A DNA stretch of 64,000 bases from Allantophomopsis cytisporea (GCA_024752435.1 CP103023.1:1550001-1614000); one strand, 5' to 3'. Positions 1-12,821 are shown, counted from the stretch's first letter. Program-made: numbers and translations. Notes: generated by a model from the sequence alone, not told the origin.

Positions 1-1061
1 TGTAAATGTTTGCACCAAGATCCTACATGGCATATTAATAATGGATGAACCGACAGGGAGAACATTACTCACATTAACAGGGCAGATGAAGTACTTGTAG
101 CGCATCAAGACGTTGGTCATACCAATGCCGAAAATAACAGTCAAGACCCAGGCACCAACGAAACCCTCAACCGTCTTCTTTGGAGAAAGCTTAATAAGTT
201 GTGTTCGGCCAAAGGTGATTCCACAGATGTATGCGAAGATATCGTTACAAATGACCAGGGAAACCGGGAGGAAAAACCAGATCATGCCCTCAAAAACGTT
301 GTTCATGATGAAATGTGCTTGCACAACAATGAGGTATAGTGCCATATGCGTCCAGGCAAATTGGGTGAATTGAAAGCGATAGTGTCCAGCTTGCAACGAA
401 GCCACGAAGAACACAAATCCTGGGATAGGGGTAAGCCAATGTAAAGTCAGAAGTCTGCTCGGGATTCTAATTACCAGTTGTGTAAAGCATGAAACTGATG
501 AACCTATGGTGAGTTGCGAAAGGCAAAAGGACCTTGTCCACGAGAACAATGTGCTTGAAGTAGTAGATAACGCTCTCTCCATAAAGGAAGTACATAGTCG
601 TAGCCAGCCAATACCAGTTCAAAGACTTGGTGAAGCGCAGTCTGCGCGCACGGCTGGGAACATTGGCAATTGCGATGACCTCTTTAAAAGAGATTATTTG
701 CACAGCAGTCACGATAGCGATGATGTAGAGATGTCCCATGAACATTGCCCCGAAGAAAGCTCCAATCATGACAAAAGTCCATATCGCTCGTGTAATGAAA
801 GTCTGCTTCTTCTTTTCGTATTCAGTGACTGGCTTGTCCTGGAGCTAAAGGAAAGGGGGATTATCAGCAAGAATAACATATAGTACTCGAGGATATACCA
901 ACGTCTAATGCGATATCTGTGCCGTCGTTGGGCTTCGCAGGTGAACCAGGTTCTGATGCCCCTTCACTGATGTCTGAGAAACTGCTCCTTCGTCCACCAT
1001 CCATGCTCGTGCTATGGCCATTACGATGGCTGAACTTGATGTTGCGGCGTGGCTTTGCCAT
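1..1061 (-). CDS. cds1: Phosphatidate cytidylyltransferase (CDP-diacylglycerol synthase), 5' part only
   Basis: Makes CDP-diacylglycerol from phosphatidic acid and CTP, the precursor of phosphatidylinositol and other phospholipids, in the ER membrane. Exons on the minus strand are 903-1061, 475-844, 73-419 and 1-22; the gene continues past the left edge. The start is the ATG at 1061; its first 53 residues are a basic, Ser-rich cytosolic tail. The later exons encode hydrophobic segments with family-typical stretches such as MIGAFFGAMFMGH, FAYICGITFGRTQLI and LSPKKTVEGFVGAW, and the last splice restores PVN-DLGAN. The first donor (GTTGGT at 902-897) is weaker than the others but is the only one that keeps phase. 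The gene is divergent from the checkpoint gene at 1751. The family call is firm; the C-terminal signature lies outside the window. Confidence 0.9.
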
Positions 1062-1750
1062 GTTGAACCGCTTCAATGCCTTGCGCAACAATAAATTGGT
1101 CGGGACTTTCTAGATCAACAGACGCCCAGTTTTCTGAAGTATCGTCGAGAACCGTTTCCCTCGTCTTACCAGTATACACGGGAAATAGAGACGCTTTAGT
1201 GAGACTTCCAAAGGAGTGCTGTTGTTGGTCTTGAATTTGTGGGATGAGTTGTAAATACAACGTTGTCGTTTGGGCACTTTTCGCGGGATCACGTAGCTTA
1301 GATTTGCTTGGCTGGCTTGAGCTTGGTTTGATGCGCAGATACGTCAGCCGTCCTTCTGCCTCCTTATGCTTGCTTGTGACGATGCCTTACTACTGAGGTC
1401 ACCTACCATATCACAGCAAACAAATGAGCGTACTTATGATTGATTAGTGAATTGTTCAATTCGTCTATTTGTATCAATGACAAACATTTATACTCTCTAC
1501 CTTACCAGATATGTTGCAGTTTTATCATCCCATATTCATGTCTTCCTCGGCCCATTTAGAGACTGCCTAACCAGACACGGTGCCTCAAAGGCGGTAAATG
1601 CCGGCATAATCAGCTCATATCGCGGCTTCTAGATGGTATCTTGTAAACGCGCTTTGTCTTGTAGGATTCGCGTTCACAGTTTTCTTCAAAAAGCAATGAT
1701 AAACAACTCTCTACAAGAAAATCAGTGCTACCGTGAAGGAGGAGGACATC

Positions 1751-4090
1751 ATGGCGCATGATTTCTCAGATGATGACTTTGATGATTTGCCTCTCAACAC
1801 TCTAGATGAATTAGAGAGCGATGCGATTCAATTTACCCAGCGCCAACAAACAGTCCACGCACTTTCTTCGGATTACGGCGATGATCTTGACAACGAAACA
1901 TTCGATGATGCGACTATCGTCGACGTTGCGAAAAAAGAACCAATTCCGATTGTACAGCCTTCGACACTTGAAAGGCCAGCACCAACAGCAAATGAGGGGT
2001 CTAGACTACCGCGATATACCTCCTCGAATCAAAGCGAATCTTTGCCAGTACCCTCATTGGCATTTACTTCTCGATTACAAGGAGAAGCTGGCGGCAGGGT
2101 TATAGCGCATGGTCAAAATATCCAAACACATCGAAATGTTCAATTACCGCCCACTCCAAAGACCGCTGATAGTGGAGTTGATGATATGAGAAAACAGATC
2201 GAGGAATTAATGAGAGAGCGAGAACAGCTAAAGCAGCAACTCACAGCAAAGACTGGAGAGATTGCGATAGTTCGTACAAACAATGAGAAGGCTATAAAGG
2301 AACACGAGAGGCAGCTTAATACTCTAAAGCGCATCAACGCTGAAGAGCTAATAAAGCAGAAGAGAGCCACAGACTTGGCGCGGGATGCTGAGAGAACTGC
2401 GGCGACTGAACTGGTATTCGCGAAGCGTGATCTTGCTGAAGAAGGTGAAAAGATACGAAATCTAAAAAAGGCAAAGGACAAGGACAAGCCAGGGTCCGAT
2501 CTATTGAGCACACCAAAGAAGAACAAGTCCCTATCCTACAGAGATGGATTCGATGATGATGAAATACAAGTTATTTCTCCTTCAAAATGGCAGCCGAAGA
2601 AATCAAATCCAAGTACACCAACAAAAACAGGGAACAAGAGAAAACGAAAAGGCGTCGAAAGTCCCGTGGCAGCACTTGACCTGGTGCAAGGTCTTGATCC
2701 ACCCCAACCCGAGCAATCGCAGTCGTTGGTGTCCCACATCAATCTAGCCTTACTAGAGAAGCTCAGTAAGGATGACCACAGACTTGATGTGAGTATTTGC
2801 ACGCAAAGTAGGTCTTCGTTGCTGATTCGAGTAGTTTCTCCAATCCATGCTTAATCATCGCCCACGTCATGATCATCTACGAACAATCGAAGAGTTTGGA
2901 AAGCACTTTTTCCCATCTAACTCCTGTCAGTCCTTCTCATCTATGATTCTAGATAAGCTCCCAACGCTTCGGGCGAAGGAAACAACAAGTTTCTGTATTG
3001 AATTTTGTGAAATTATCACATCTATATGGTCGAAATGTCTTCTTGAAAAATATGTGGGTGGAGCAACGATAGGATCAAGTAATCTTGCTAATAGTCTTCA
3101 TCTAGTATTCTCCAGTGTACCTTCTGATCGATTTGCTAACTTTCGCGCTCGAGTTGAGAACAATTTCAACTGCTCCATTCGTTGTTGATACGTTACTACC
3201 TGTCATTCAAAATACAGTCTGCTTACTTGCTGTGCCACGGTTCAAACGAGAACCGCCCCCGTCTTTCAGCAAAGACATTGATATGACTGGCTGCTTGAAT
3301 CTCCTACATTTGATATCACTCGGTTGTGTAGGTGACAGAGAGCATATAGTCCGGTTCTGGAAGTATATGAGACTAAAATTCGTCTTGATGATACTAAGCA
3401 ATCTGCAGACTATTGAGGATCTCGAGATTATGCTGCCTATAATGTCTACAAGCGCGCTGAGTGATAGCATTGGACCAATAGCTGCAGATGCAGAAGCTCA
3501 GAAAAAGCAGGCCGAATACATATTGGACCGAGTCACTTACCTGCTTTTTGAGAAGCCTGCTGTCGCAGAAGGGAAGTCGCCACCTGATAGATCGGAACTT
3601 CTGCATCTACGACTACAACTTCTAAGTCTTATTGATGCTATATGTCGCACCACTTACGGCGCGGAAGCCATGACTGCACATCCACTCGCAATTGGAAGAC
3701 TGGCGAAGCTAATGAGTGATGAACTTGATGTCGTGTATGATTTTCAAGCTGGCTATAAGCAAAGGTGGGTCAGAATTTTCTGTCATGTATCTTCAGGGTA
3801 ATACTGAAAGCAGCAACAGTGCACAGGTTGTATGTTTTTCGAATCGATTACTCCATCATCTAGTCACAAAACACGAAAAGCTCATCAACATGCAAAAGAA
3901 GCTACAACCGATACATGGAGGTGTACACAAATACCTAACCTCCCTTGCCAGACTTGCCTTCAACGACGATGACTTGGTATATGGAACTGGCTTTGACCCT
4001 GAAGTTGCCTTGTGTGCTCGGGAGATGTTGGAAGCTCTTGTAACACCAGAAGAAGGCGAGGCCATCTATGAGGCTTTTGCGAGCCCATGA
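1751..4090 (+). CDS. uvsD: ATRIP-family checkpoint protein (UvsD / S. pombe Rad26 type)
   Basis: Probable partner of the ATR-type kinase in the DNA-damage checkpoint, recruiting it to RPA-coated single-stranded DNA in the nucleus. The model is four exons, 1751-2788, 2835-3053, 3106-3764 and 3820-4090, giving 728 residues. The start is the first ATG; an upstream GTG at 1733 is in frame but not a normal start. The acidic N-terminus (FSDDDFDDLPLNTLDELE) is typical of fungal UvsD, followed by a Gln/Lys/Glu-rich coiled coil at about residues 143-245 and a basic, Lys-rich stretch. The C-terminal half is a helical region with the YLLIDLLTFALELR stretch seen in fungal members. The name rad26 here means the S. 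pombe ATRIP homologue, not the CSB-like S. cerevisiae protein. Introns of 46-55 bases are all GT...AG. Confidence 0.78.
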
Positions 4091-4733
4091 TTCCTTGGTC
4101 ATGACTTATGATAGCATTGGTGGGAAAATGCAAAGAAAAGAAATGGCGCATATGAGGCATTTTGGGATTCAAGTATAACAGCATTGGTTCGGGTGGTTCC
4201 CCGATGGAAGAAATGAATTGCAGATGAGAAGGGTGCTTGTCGAAGTACATGTGAGAATACATAATAAAGGTCCGAGTGTTTGGTACGCAGGATCGTCTTG
4301 CATGAGTTGTACGGTTTGTCTAACAATCAAGCTTCCTACGAAAACGTCCGTGAACCCCCACATAATTACGTACTGAAGAGGCGGTGATGATTAGCGATGA
4401 GGTTCAGTGCGATTCAATGCGACAATTGCAGTACCTGCATCTGTGGGAAACCATAGAATAGTAGTAATACATGTAATCAATGAACCTCTCATATATCTCA
4501 ATAGTATAAAGGAAAAATAGAAAAAGGGTCAAGTCCCTTAGAATTCTGAATGTAGAAGGATTAGCAAAAGCAAACAAATAATTGGAGTGTATGTCCAACT
4601 AGGACATTGGGTAGTGCATGCGCGAGGCTATCAACGTGCCAGCAAATCCCACCATTCGAAACATGAAACAAATTCCAGAATTTCATGCAAATAGATATGA
4701 TAATCCCTCCATATCTATAGGCATTCGCTTGCT
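4091..4733 (+). other. Intergenic, uvsD to SulP transporter
   Basis: About 640 bases between two genes reading the same way. Short open frames on both strands (for example 4404-4598 minus) show no family resemblance. It presumably holds the uvsD 3' end and the transporter promoter. I see no clear element. Confidence 0.5.
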
Positions 4734-7408
4734 ATGTCTCCACAGACTGCCTCGGCTTCAGATACAAATCCCTTGTCGACATCTTCTTCGAAGGCGGCCT
4801 CTGTCAGAAGTCAAACTGGACAGCAACATGCACCCATAAATCCCAGCGGCCTCCGAGAATCACATAACGTTAATAGATCACCTGAAGAAATAATGGGTGT
4901 TCCCGGACACGGGGGAAGTTCGAGCTCCTCGATAAATATCCATACGGGGAACGATGCTGTACCGCCAAAGAGTGGATCGGCTTCGAAAGCCTCCCAACAC
5001 TCTCACAATGATGAGCCTGATTCAGCAGATGTGAAGACCGCACTACTGGGAAACACGAAATCGAAAGCCTCTGCTCCGGCGACCGAAAACACCAGCTTGT
5101 TGCGCAAACCCTGGGAATTCTTGTCAGGACACGCCCACCCTGGGCCCTGCGATCATGGCACTTTCTCCCCCCAGCCCATAAGTCGCACAGCAAGTTTCTT
5201 GGGTAGAGAAGACCTAAATGGATTCGGTGGAGCGTATCCGGGAGGCAGTAACAGTCCAAGAGGGGTGTTCGATAGTTCTGGTGGAAATGCAAAGAGGATG
5301 ACCACAACAGAATGGCTTGCTCAGAGTCATGGTATCACGAACACAAGGGCTATGTATGTTTTCTGATTCGACCACCAAACCCGTATGTCTTGAACTGATA
5401 AACTTCTCTACGCAGGTACTTGTCATATTATGTTCCCTTCTTCGCTTGGATTAGACAGTACAGATGGTCCTATTTCCGGGGCGACCTCATAGCCGCGCTT
5501 ACTATGGCCTCGTTTTACCTTCCCATGGCTTTGTCCTTCGCATCAAATCTCGCCCATATCCCACCAATCAATGGTTTATATTCCTTTGTCTTCAATCCGA
5601 TTATATACGCATTTATGGGAAGTTGTCCGCAGATGGTCGTCGGACCAGAGGCTGCAGGATCCTTGTTGGTTGGGACCATTGTCAGGGACAGTGTGGAAAA
5701 GGGGCATACTGGCGACGATGACGACGCAATGAACGCAAGAATTGCTGGGGTAGTGACTGGTATGGCTGGTGCCGCCATATTGATTGCTGGATTGGCTAGA
5801 TTAGGATTTTTAGATAGTGTTTTGAGTAGACCTTTCCTGCGGGGATTTATCAGCGCCATTGGTTTTGTCATTGCTGTTGATCAGTTGATTCCGGAAACGG
5901 GATTGACCAAGATTGCGGATGCTGCTGGAAATGTTGGCCATGGGAGCAGCATTGATAAATTGGGATTCTTATTTAGGCATATCGAGGAAGCACATGGTCT
6001 TACGTGTGCGGTTGCGGGCGCCAGTTTTTTGATCATCATGGTATTTAGGTTTGTGAACTTCTCCTCAGTCTCAGCTATTTACTAAATCTATTGATAGAGA
6101 GTGTAAAAAGCGCCTCCAACCCCGCTATCCAGGCGTAGCCTACTTCCCAGATCGGTTTATTGTTGTTGTCGGCTCTGCGATTCTTTGCTGGGCACTTGAT
6201 TGGGAGAAGCAGGGACTTGAAATCCTGGGCGAAATCAAGTCGAGCTCAGGCCGAAATCCTTTTCCCTTTCACTGGCCTTTCCAGACCTCGCACATGACGC
6301 ATGTTCGTGAAGCGATGTCAACATCATTCCTGATTGCGCTTCTAGGATTCTTTGAATCTTCTGTCGCGGCAAAGGGCATAGGTGGAGGCGAAGGAAAGAA
6401 AGGCGACGGGATACAGGGGATTCAATTGAGTCCAAATCGTGAACTCGTCGCTCTTGGTGTTGCAAACCTTGTGGGAGGTTGCTTCTCAGCACTTCCTGCC
6501 TTCGGTGGATATGGTCGTAGCAAGGTCAATGCCTCTACTGGGGGCAAAACTCCTATGAGCAGCATTTTTTTGAGTATCATAACCGTCGTTTGTATCCTTT
6601 TCCTGCTTCCTTACTTTTACTATATTCCAGTGAGTTGCCCTGTCCCACAGTATTCCCACACCAGCTAATGGCTTTACAGAAAGCAGTCCTCTCCTCCATG
6701 ATCACTGTAGTTGCTTGGACTTTGATCGAAGAAGCTCCTCATGACATACATTTCTTCCTCAAGATTCGAGGTTATACAGAGCTCGGTTTGATGACTATAA
6801 TCTTTGCTGCGACAATATTTTACTCCCTCAATCTTGGTATCGCCATTGGCATCGGGCTCTCTCTTCTGAGCGTAATCAAGCATTCTACACGTCCACGAAT
6901 CCAGATCTTGGGCCGTATTCCTGGCACCAACCGCTTCGAGAATGCAGAAGACAACCCAGACAAACTCGAGTTCATCGAAGGATGCTTGATCGTGAAGATT
7001 CCGGAACCCCTCACTTTTGCCAATACTGGTGACTTGAAGAATCGACTCAGGAGACTAGAACTTTACGGCACTACGTCCGCACATCCTGCGCTCCCACGTG
7101 TCCGTTCAGAAGAACACAACAAGAATGTCATCTTCGATGTGCATGGAGTGACAGGCCTTGATGGCTCAGGAACCCAGGTTCTTACTGAGATAGTCAGAGC
7201 TTATCGGGAGCGGGGCGTCAACGTGTATTTCTCAAGATTGCCAACAGAAGGGAGTCACATCTGGCAGTCTTTTGAGAGAAGTGGTATCTTAGCAGATTGC
7301 GGGGGTAAGTCTCACTTCGTAAGCGACGTCAATGAGGCTTTGAGGATAATGGAGGCTGATTCGATGGGTGACTATGAGAACATGCCTGGAGATGAGGGTG
7401 GTGGATGA
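4734..7408 (+). CDS. SulP (SLC26)-family anion transporter with STAS domain
   Basis: Multi-pass transporter of the sulfate permease superfamily. Exons 4734-5353, 5416-6048, 6098-6629 and 6680-7408 give 837 residues. Residues 1-205 are a polar Ser/Gly-rich cytosolic tail. The transmembrane core (about 215-640) starts near SYYVPFFAWIRQYRWSYFRGD and contains the conserved GLYSFVFNPIIYAFMGSCPQ stretch and the GPEAAGSLLVGTIV motif. The C-terminus is a STAS domain (about 688-825) with VIFDVHGVTGLDGSG. The long N-terminus and the absence of the short plasma-membrane sulfate permease architecture make it more like the S. pombe SPAC24H6.11c / S. cerevisiae YGR125W branch, often vacuolar, than the sulfate uptake permeases CYS-14/Sul1. 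The substrate is therefore not assigned. Confidence 0.88.
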
Positions 7409-8062
7409 AGGGTTGTTATGGGAGGACTCTTGAAACACTTCGATGGTGACGGTATGTGTATAGCACGAACGATATATGATTGCTTGGCTCGATGATATGT
7501 AAATGAGTGGCGTGATTTTTGCATATATAGCGCGGCGTTATGGCCTTCAAAATGCATCACGTTATACGTCTGTCAATCTTGTATTAAAATATCAAGGTTA
7601 AACCATATTAGCGGTCCTACTAGCAACTGTATGCGTACTTTCCATGATTGCGTTAGTCCAATAGAATCGTGGCCTACTGGCGAAACAAAAATTACTTCGC
7701 TGGTGCAGTGTGCTTCTTTAGAAACTTCAGATTGTACACAACTTCATCTCTATTCTCCTCTGTCGTTGTTTCTTCTTTTATGATTAGCCTCATCGAAAAC
7801 GAGTTATTGTGTAGTACTAGTGGCTTTAGCATCATCATTAATATTGAAGCCTCACGTTGTCTTCTTGGCCGAATAGGACGGACTCCCTTCGCATCCCGCT
7901 AGTTTTTCGATACTGTAAGAAAAGTAGCGACCAGAGGATTATTTAGACATTTCAGAGATCCGAGGAAATTTGAGATGAGAACTTCAATCACGGATTTGTA
8001 TGAATACGATAGTGTAAAAGCATTGTTATTCACATGCTGCTAGCAAAACCATCCTCAAGTAT
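7409..8062. other. Intergenic between convergent genes
   Basis: Roughly 650 AT-rich bases between the 3' ends of the transporter and the thiolase. The open frame at 7669-7902 looks random. Nothing else seen. Confidence 0.5.
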
Positions 8063-9548
8063 TTACACGCCCTCGTATACAAACAAACCAGCCATTCCCT
8101 GCCCAGTACCAATGCACATGCTAGTCAACAAGATCTTCTTCTTTTGTCTCTTACACTCACTCAAGCCAGTGACAATCTGTCTTGCACCAGTGGCTCCGAG
8201 AGGGTGTCCCAAAGCAATAGCACCACCTCTGATATTCAGCTTTTCATGTGGGATCTTGAGCGTGTCTTTGCAGTACACTGCCATGGAGGCGAAAGCCTCA
8301 TTGAGCTCAACAACATCAACATCATCGATTGTAATGTTGTACTTATTGAACAACTTAGGGATAGCGATGGATGGACCAATACCCATGATTCTAGGTGCAA
8401 GTCCAGCAACAGTGGCGCCGACAAACTTAGCGATGATAGGCTGGCCAAGCTCAATGGCGCGGGAACGCTTCATAAGAAGAACAGCGGCAGCTCCGTCAGT
8501 GACTTGAGAGGAGTTTCCCCCAGTACTCTTGTCACCAAAGTCTGGGAATGCAGGACGGATCTTGTTCAGACTCTCGAAGGTGGTTCCATATCTTGGTCCC
8601 TCGTCCTTGGTCAAAGTGACCTTCTTCACCTCACCGGTCTTAGGATCCTTGACCTCAGTAGTGATTGGGACGATTTCGTCGTCAAACCAGCCTGCCTTTT
8701 GTGCACGCTCTGCGCGCTGGTAAGATTCAGCCGCATAGCGGTCCTGCATCTCTCGCGAGATATTAAAGTCCTTGCCAACGTTCTCAGAGGTCTGACCCAT
8801 GGGCTGCATACAGTCTGCGGCTTCTTGCGTCTTGAGAATTTCAGGGTGGAATGGGCGATCGAGGCGATCCCCTCCAACAGACATCATTTCGGCTCCAATA
8901 GCAATTCCAATGTCAATGCTACCTTCGGCGATCTGGTTAGCAATGTCTTGTGTTGCCTTGAGACCGGAGGAGCAGAAGCGGTTCACAGTCGATGCAGCGG
9001 TGGTATTTGGGAAGCCAGCAGCAAGACATGCTGCGCGGACAATGTATGCAGCCTTGCCTTCACTGACCTGTATTGGAATATTAGTTGAGCTGTGGGCGTG
9101 TTGCTATTTTGGATACTTACATTTCCAAGGCAAATATCTTCAACGAGAGCTGGGTCGAGCTTGGACTTCTCAATGACCTTCTGCAGTAAAGAGTAGATCA
9201 GATAGTCCAGTTGTGTGTCCTTGAACCCTCCCTTGAACGCTTTGGTCAAAGGTGTTCTGATGGCAAGAGTGATGACAACATCGTCGGCGTTCTTCTGGGT
9301 ACTATTTTCAGAGAAGTCAGCTTCATTTAATCACTGATCTGTTGGAAGCTATGTGCGTAGAGCCCATATATAACCCCAGAGCTTCAGAGGTCATTGTCTT
9401 CTTATCGCCTTCTGGAGGGCAGTTTATTGGGGGTGACGTGGTTCTTCACATGCTCTAGAGAACAATGAGGTAGAGAGACATACATAGTAGATAAACCCGA
9501 GGAGCCTGGAGTGATGTGTTTAAGAATAGATGTAAGTCTCTCAGTCAT
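8063..9548 (-). CDS. pot1: 3-ketoacyl-CoA thiolase, peroxisomal (PTS2)
   Basis: Last step of fatty-acid beta-oxidation: thiolytic cleavage of 3-ketoacyl-CoA to acetyl-CoA and a shortened acyl-CoA, in peroxisomes. Exons 9484-9548, 9121-9301 and 8063-9067 give 416 residues, the usual length. The first exon was recovered from splice logic: the ATG at 9548 gives MTERLTSILKHI, whose R4-L5-x5-H11-I12 fits the N-terminal PTS2 signal, and the 182-base intron joins in phase to TQKNADDVVIT. Catalytic residues are visible: the acyl-accepting Cys114 (NRFCSSGLKA), His370 (GGAIALGHPLGATGAR) and Cys400 (MCIGTGQG). The C-terminus has no SKL-like PTS1, which agrees with PTS2 import via Pex7. Mitochondrial acetyl-CoA acetyltransferase is excluded by the PTS2 and the family sequence. 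Confidence 0.95.
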
Positions 9549-10388
9549 CTTGGTAATATGTTATGTAATTGCTAAAAGATGTTGTTGTGGAACAATAAAG
9601 AATTATGAGGAGTTATCTGGGTTGTCTTAAAGACAATCTGGATGGTTACTGTCTGGGGTTGGACTGTGGGGAAGAGCCGAGGCACCGGCAGTTTGTTGAG
9701 TTAATAATCTCGGCCCGAAGCTATAGAAATTCCGAGGTATAATAACGATTTGACATGACATTGCAATTTATTGAAAACTAATATAGCCCTATCAAATTGT
9801 TTAGTCCTTGCCGGCAACTATGTTATCAAACGAGCCAGAATTATAAGTTCCCTGAATTTTTTCTTTTTTTTTAAATAATTTATTATAAGTATTTACCACC
9901 TAAGTTCTTGACGAATACTTAAGCGCTGGTACATTCAGAATCGATGTATCAGCTTTTAAAGTTTCACCTACTGTCTATGAACACTTTCCTTATCCATTAT
10001 ACTTACTAATTCTGCTTCTTAAATGTTATAAGCAATCGTTTTTATAATACTCGTTACGCTTGAAAAGAAATATACTTTATTTTATTTTATAGCCAGCTCA
10101 TTATATATGTTGTGTAACATATATATTACCCACTTTTAAACCCTCTGCTAATTTTGCTAAGAAAAAATCTGTGAATTCAAAGAGAGGCACTTAAGTTACA
10201 TAAGCAAGTAACGCTCTGAACTTATATTGTCCAAGCCCTCTATATGTAAGTTCAGCTACATAGAACAATGACCTAATCACCAACTTAGGAGTTGCTAAGG
10301 CTGAGCATCTATTGGAACAGATTCCTCTAGATGTTATCTGCCATGACAAGCTCAGCTAATCCTCATGAAGTTATTTTTACTCATTTAC
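9549..10388. other. AT-rich intergenic island
   Basis: About 840 bases between the thiolase 5' end and the MDR oxidoreductase 3' end. From roughly 9720 to 10300 the sequence is very A/T-rich, with homopolymer T runs near 9858-9873, many TA dinucleotides (for example around 10105-10130), few CpGs and no useful open frame. It may be a RIP-degraded repeat remnant or simply a relaxed spacer. The thiolase promoter should lie in 9549-9720. Confidence 0.55.
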
Positions 10389-11579
10389 TTAAAGCTTAGA
10401 ATGGGAATCGCTTGGAATTTCAATGACCAGCTTTCCAAACTGACTGCCTTTCTTCATGTCTTCAAACAACCCGTTAATATCATTCACATTGTCAAGGCCC
10501 CTCACTGTCCTTGAAACAATAGGCTTGATCTGCTTCGCTTTTACGAATGCAACCATGTCTGCAAATTCCTTTCTTGACCCCATTGTCGATCCACGAAGCT
10601 CGATATTCTTCAGGACTGCGTTCATGGACCAATCCATCTTAGGAGAGAGTGTCATACCATAGCTGACAATAATACCTCCCACCTAGTTCAATTAGTCAAT
10701 GAGAGCCCACGTCGGGAAAGAAAGTCAAAAATACCTTCACGATCTTTGCAGCCTTAGCAATGACATCCCCTCCAGCGCCATCAATGATAGCATCAAGAAG
10801 CGGTCTGTTCTTTGGCAGCAAGGAAAGGAGTTCCTTCTCCCACCCAGCGTTCTTATAAATGACACCACCCTCAGCACCCATCTTCTTCGCTTTCTCGATC
10901 TTCTCCTCGCTTCCACTCGTAACCCAAACCTTGCAGCCCTTCGCCACAGCAAACTGCAAAGCATTCAAAGCTACACCGCCACCAATACCAGTGATGAGAA
11001 TGTTTCTATCCTTCTCCGCATTTCCACTCTTAGTTACGAATGCTCTCCAAGCCGTCAGTCCAGTCAATGGAAGAGCTGCAGCTTCTGCAGGAGTGAGGTG
11101 ATTTGGGGCTTCCTCGACCTCTTCTGCATGAATGCAAACCACTTCCTGAGCTGTCCCGATAGGATAAGTCTTCGTGCCTCCCAAAATAGCATACCCTTTA
11201 GGACTCTCCGGTCCATCTGGAGAATCTTTCCACCCCCGACCTGGAGTTAGAATGACCTTCTTACCAACCCATGACTTGGATGCCGAGGATCCGACGGAGC
11301 TGACAACTCCATAGCCATCTGCAAGGAGTGGCACTGAGAAAGTCGTACCGGGATACAGATGCTGACGGATGAATAGATCACGATGGTTCAGGGCGCATGC
11401 TTCGATAGATATCACAAGATCATTTGGACCGGGAGTCGGTGTAGGGACGTTATCAACAGACAGACTGAATCAATGAGCATACGGAAATGCGTGATAGCGT
11501 TTGTGGGAGGCGTGGCTTACGGATAATAGACCTGTCCAGGCTTTCCTTCAATTTGTTTGATCGTGAGAGCGGTAGGCAT
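10389..11579 (-). CDS. Medium-chain dehydrogenase/reductase (quinone-oxidoreductase-like, no zinc motif)
   Basis: NAD(P)H-dependent oxidoreductase of the MDR superfamily. Exons 11521-11579, 10735-11464 and 10389-10682 give 360 residues. The start is the ATG at 11579 (MPTALTIKQIEG), and the first splice joins in phase to PLSVDNVPTPTPGP. The N-terminal GroES-like fold carries ALNHRDLFIRQHLYPG. The Rossmann fold shows ILITGIGGGVALNALQFA, then VTSGSEEKIEKAKKMGA. In the position of the zinc ADH GHE signature there is LADGYG, and the four-Cys structural zinc lobe is absent, so a zinc alcohol dehydrogenase is unlikely; it resembles bacterial YogA and similar quinone reductases. The substrate is unknown. 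It is divergent from the flavin monooxygenase at 12822 across 1.2 kb. Confidence 0.87.
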
Positions 11580-12821
11580 TTTTTAGTGTATGCAAGGAAG
11601 AGTCCTTTGTTAGATACTTGATAAATTGTGATTGTAAATATAACTGCTGTTATTTGGTTGGTGTTCATGAATGATAGTCGAAGCTTCCCCACGATATTTA
11701 CATTGCTTACCCATGTCTAATGGTGGGGTCGGATAGAGCTCCCATTCCCCACACATCCGAGGTTAAAGGCGTTCTCTTTAAATAGCTGTCCGAGATGCGG
11801 ACTTGAGCTTCAGCATAAGCTTTCGATATAACATATGCTTATATGAATGAAGTAGTCCGTCCCAAGCCTCATTACCTTATTTATCAGTAATGATCGCACG
11901 ATCTATTGATCAGATATCACTGGCTTCCTCGAAAAGGGCATCCGAGATTTAATCACAATCGACGATCTCCAGTTGATGGGATTGTACGCTTCAATTAGAG
12001 ACCTTGAACACGACTGCCTCAGCCTGCATCCGGAATACCGTGAAGAACTACATTGCTTGTCAACATACAAACTCTACTGAACGGTCTATATCAATAAGAT
12101 GCCAATAAGAGACAAACCTTCCATTTTGGATGTCGGACCTCCAGCCTAACTTTCCTTATTATAACGATCCCTCCAATTCTGCAGTAAGGACCATTTGAAC
12201 CCCACACCTTTCCATTCACGATCGTGGAAGGATCTATAGCAGGAGCTTGGACTTTGATCCTTTTATCCATACTTGTGGATGGGAGAAAGGAGGAAGTATC
12301 ACTCGAGTCATTCTCAGCTCATTGCTGATATTTACATAGGCCCTCCTGACTGCACATCATCGATGAGAAAGCTTCTCATCGGTGCTTATATCGAAGCTTA
12401 CTGGCGGCACATAATTGATTCAAGTGAGATCGGCAGGTCGAGCGAGTGATAGTACTGTAATCATCAGCAACTGGCGCTTTGGTGCTACAAGTCTTCCCGC
12501 GTTCCGCACCTTGTTACCCCACGACCCCGCATATCCAACTTACTTACGCAGTACATACAAGACATACGTGCATATCGCTACCTTGTTAAATTCCGCTCTT
12601 ACGTCAACTGATGCTCAGTTTGTTCAAATATTAATTGTTCTAGAGTCTCCTAAAGCTTACCTGTCGGCTTTCCTGCCTTCAAATCACAGTGCTAATTCCG
12701 TCATTCCTGGGCTCCCTTATTTATACCATCGTTGTCCCCTTCTCAATATCTTCAAATCCAATATCATCAATCTTTCCAAAGCTTCAAAATTTTATTCTTA
12801 TCCATTGAAATATTATACAAT
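11580..12821. promoter_or_regulatory. Divergent intergenic region, MDR reductase / flavin monooxygenase
   Basis: A 1.24 kb spacer serving as promoter for both neighbours. It contains a perfect 9-base inverted repeat at 12361-12381 (listed separately). The open frame at 12415-12834 overlaps the monooxygenase start in another register and has no family resemblance, so it is not called a gene. Confidence 0.5.
12361..12381. promoter_or_regulatory. Perfect inverted repeat, possible operator
   Basis: Arms CGATGAGAA (12361-12369) and TTCTCATCG (12373-12381) are exact reverse complements around a 3-base spacer. It lies 440 bases before the monooxygenase ATG and 780 bases before the divergent MDR gene. 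Binding by a dimeric regulator is inference only. Confidence 0.35.
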
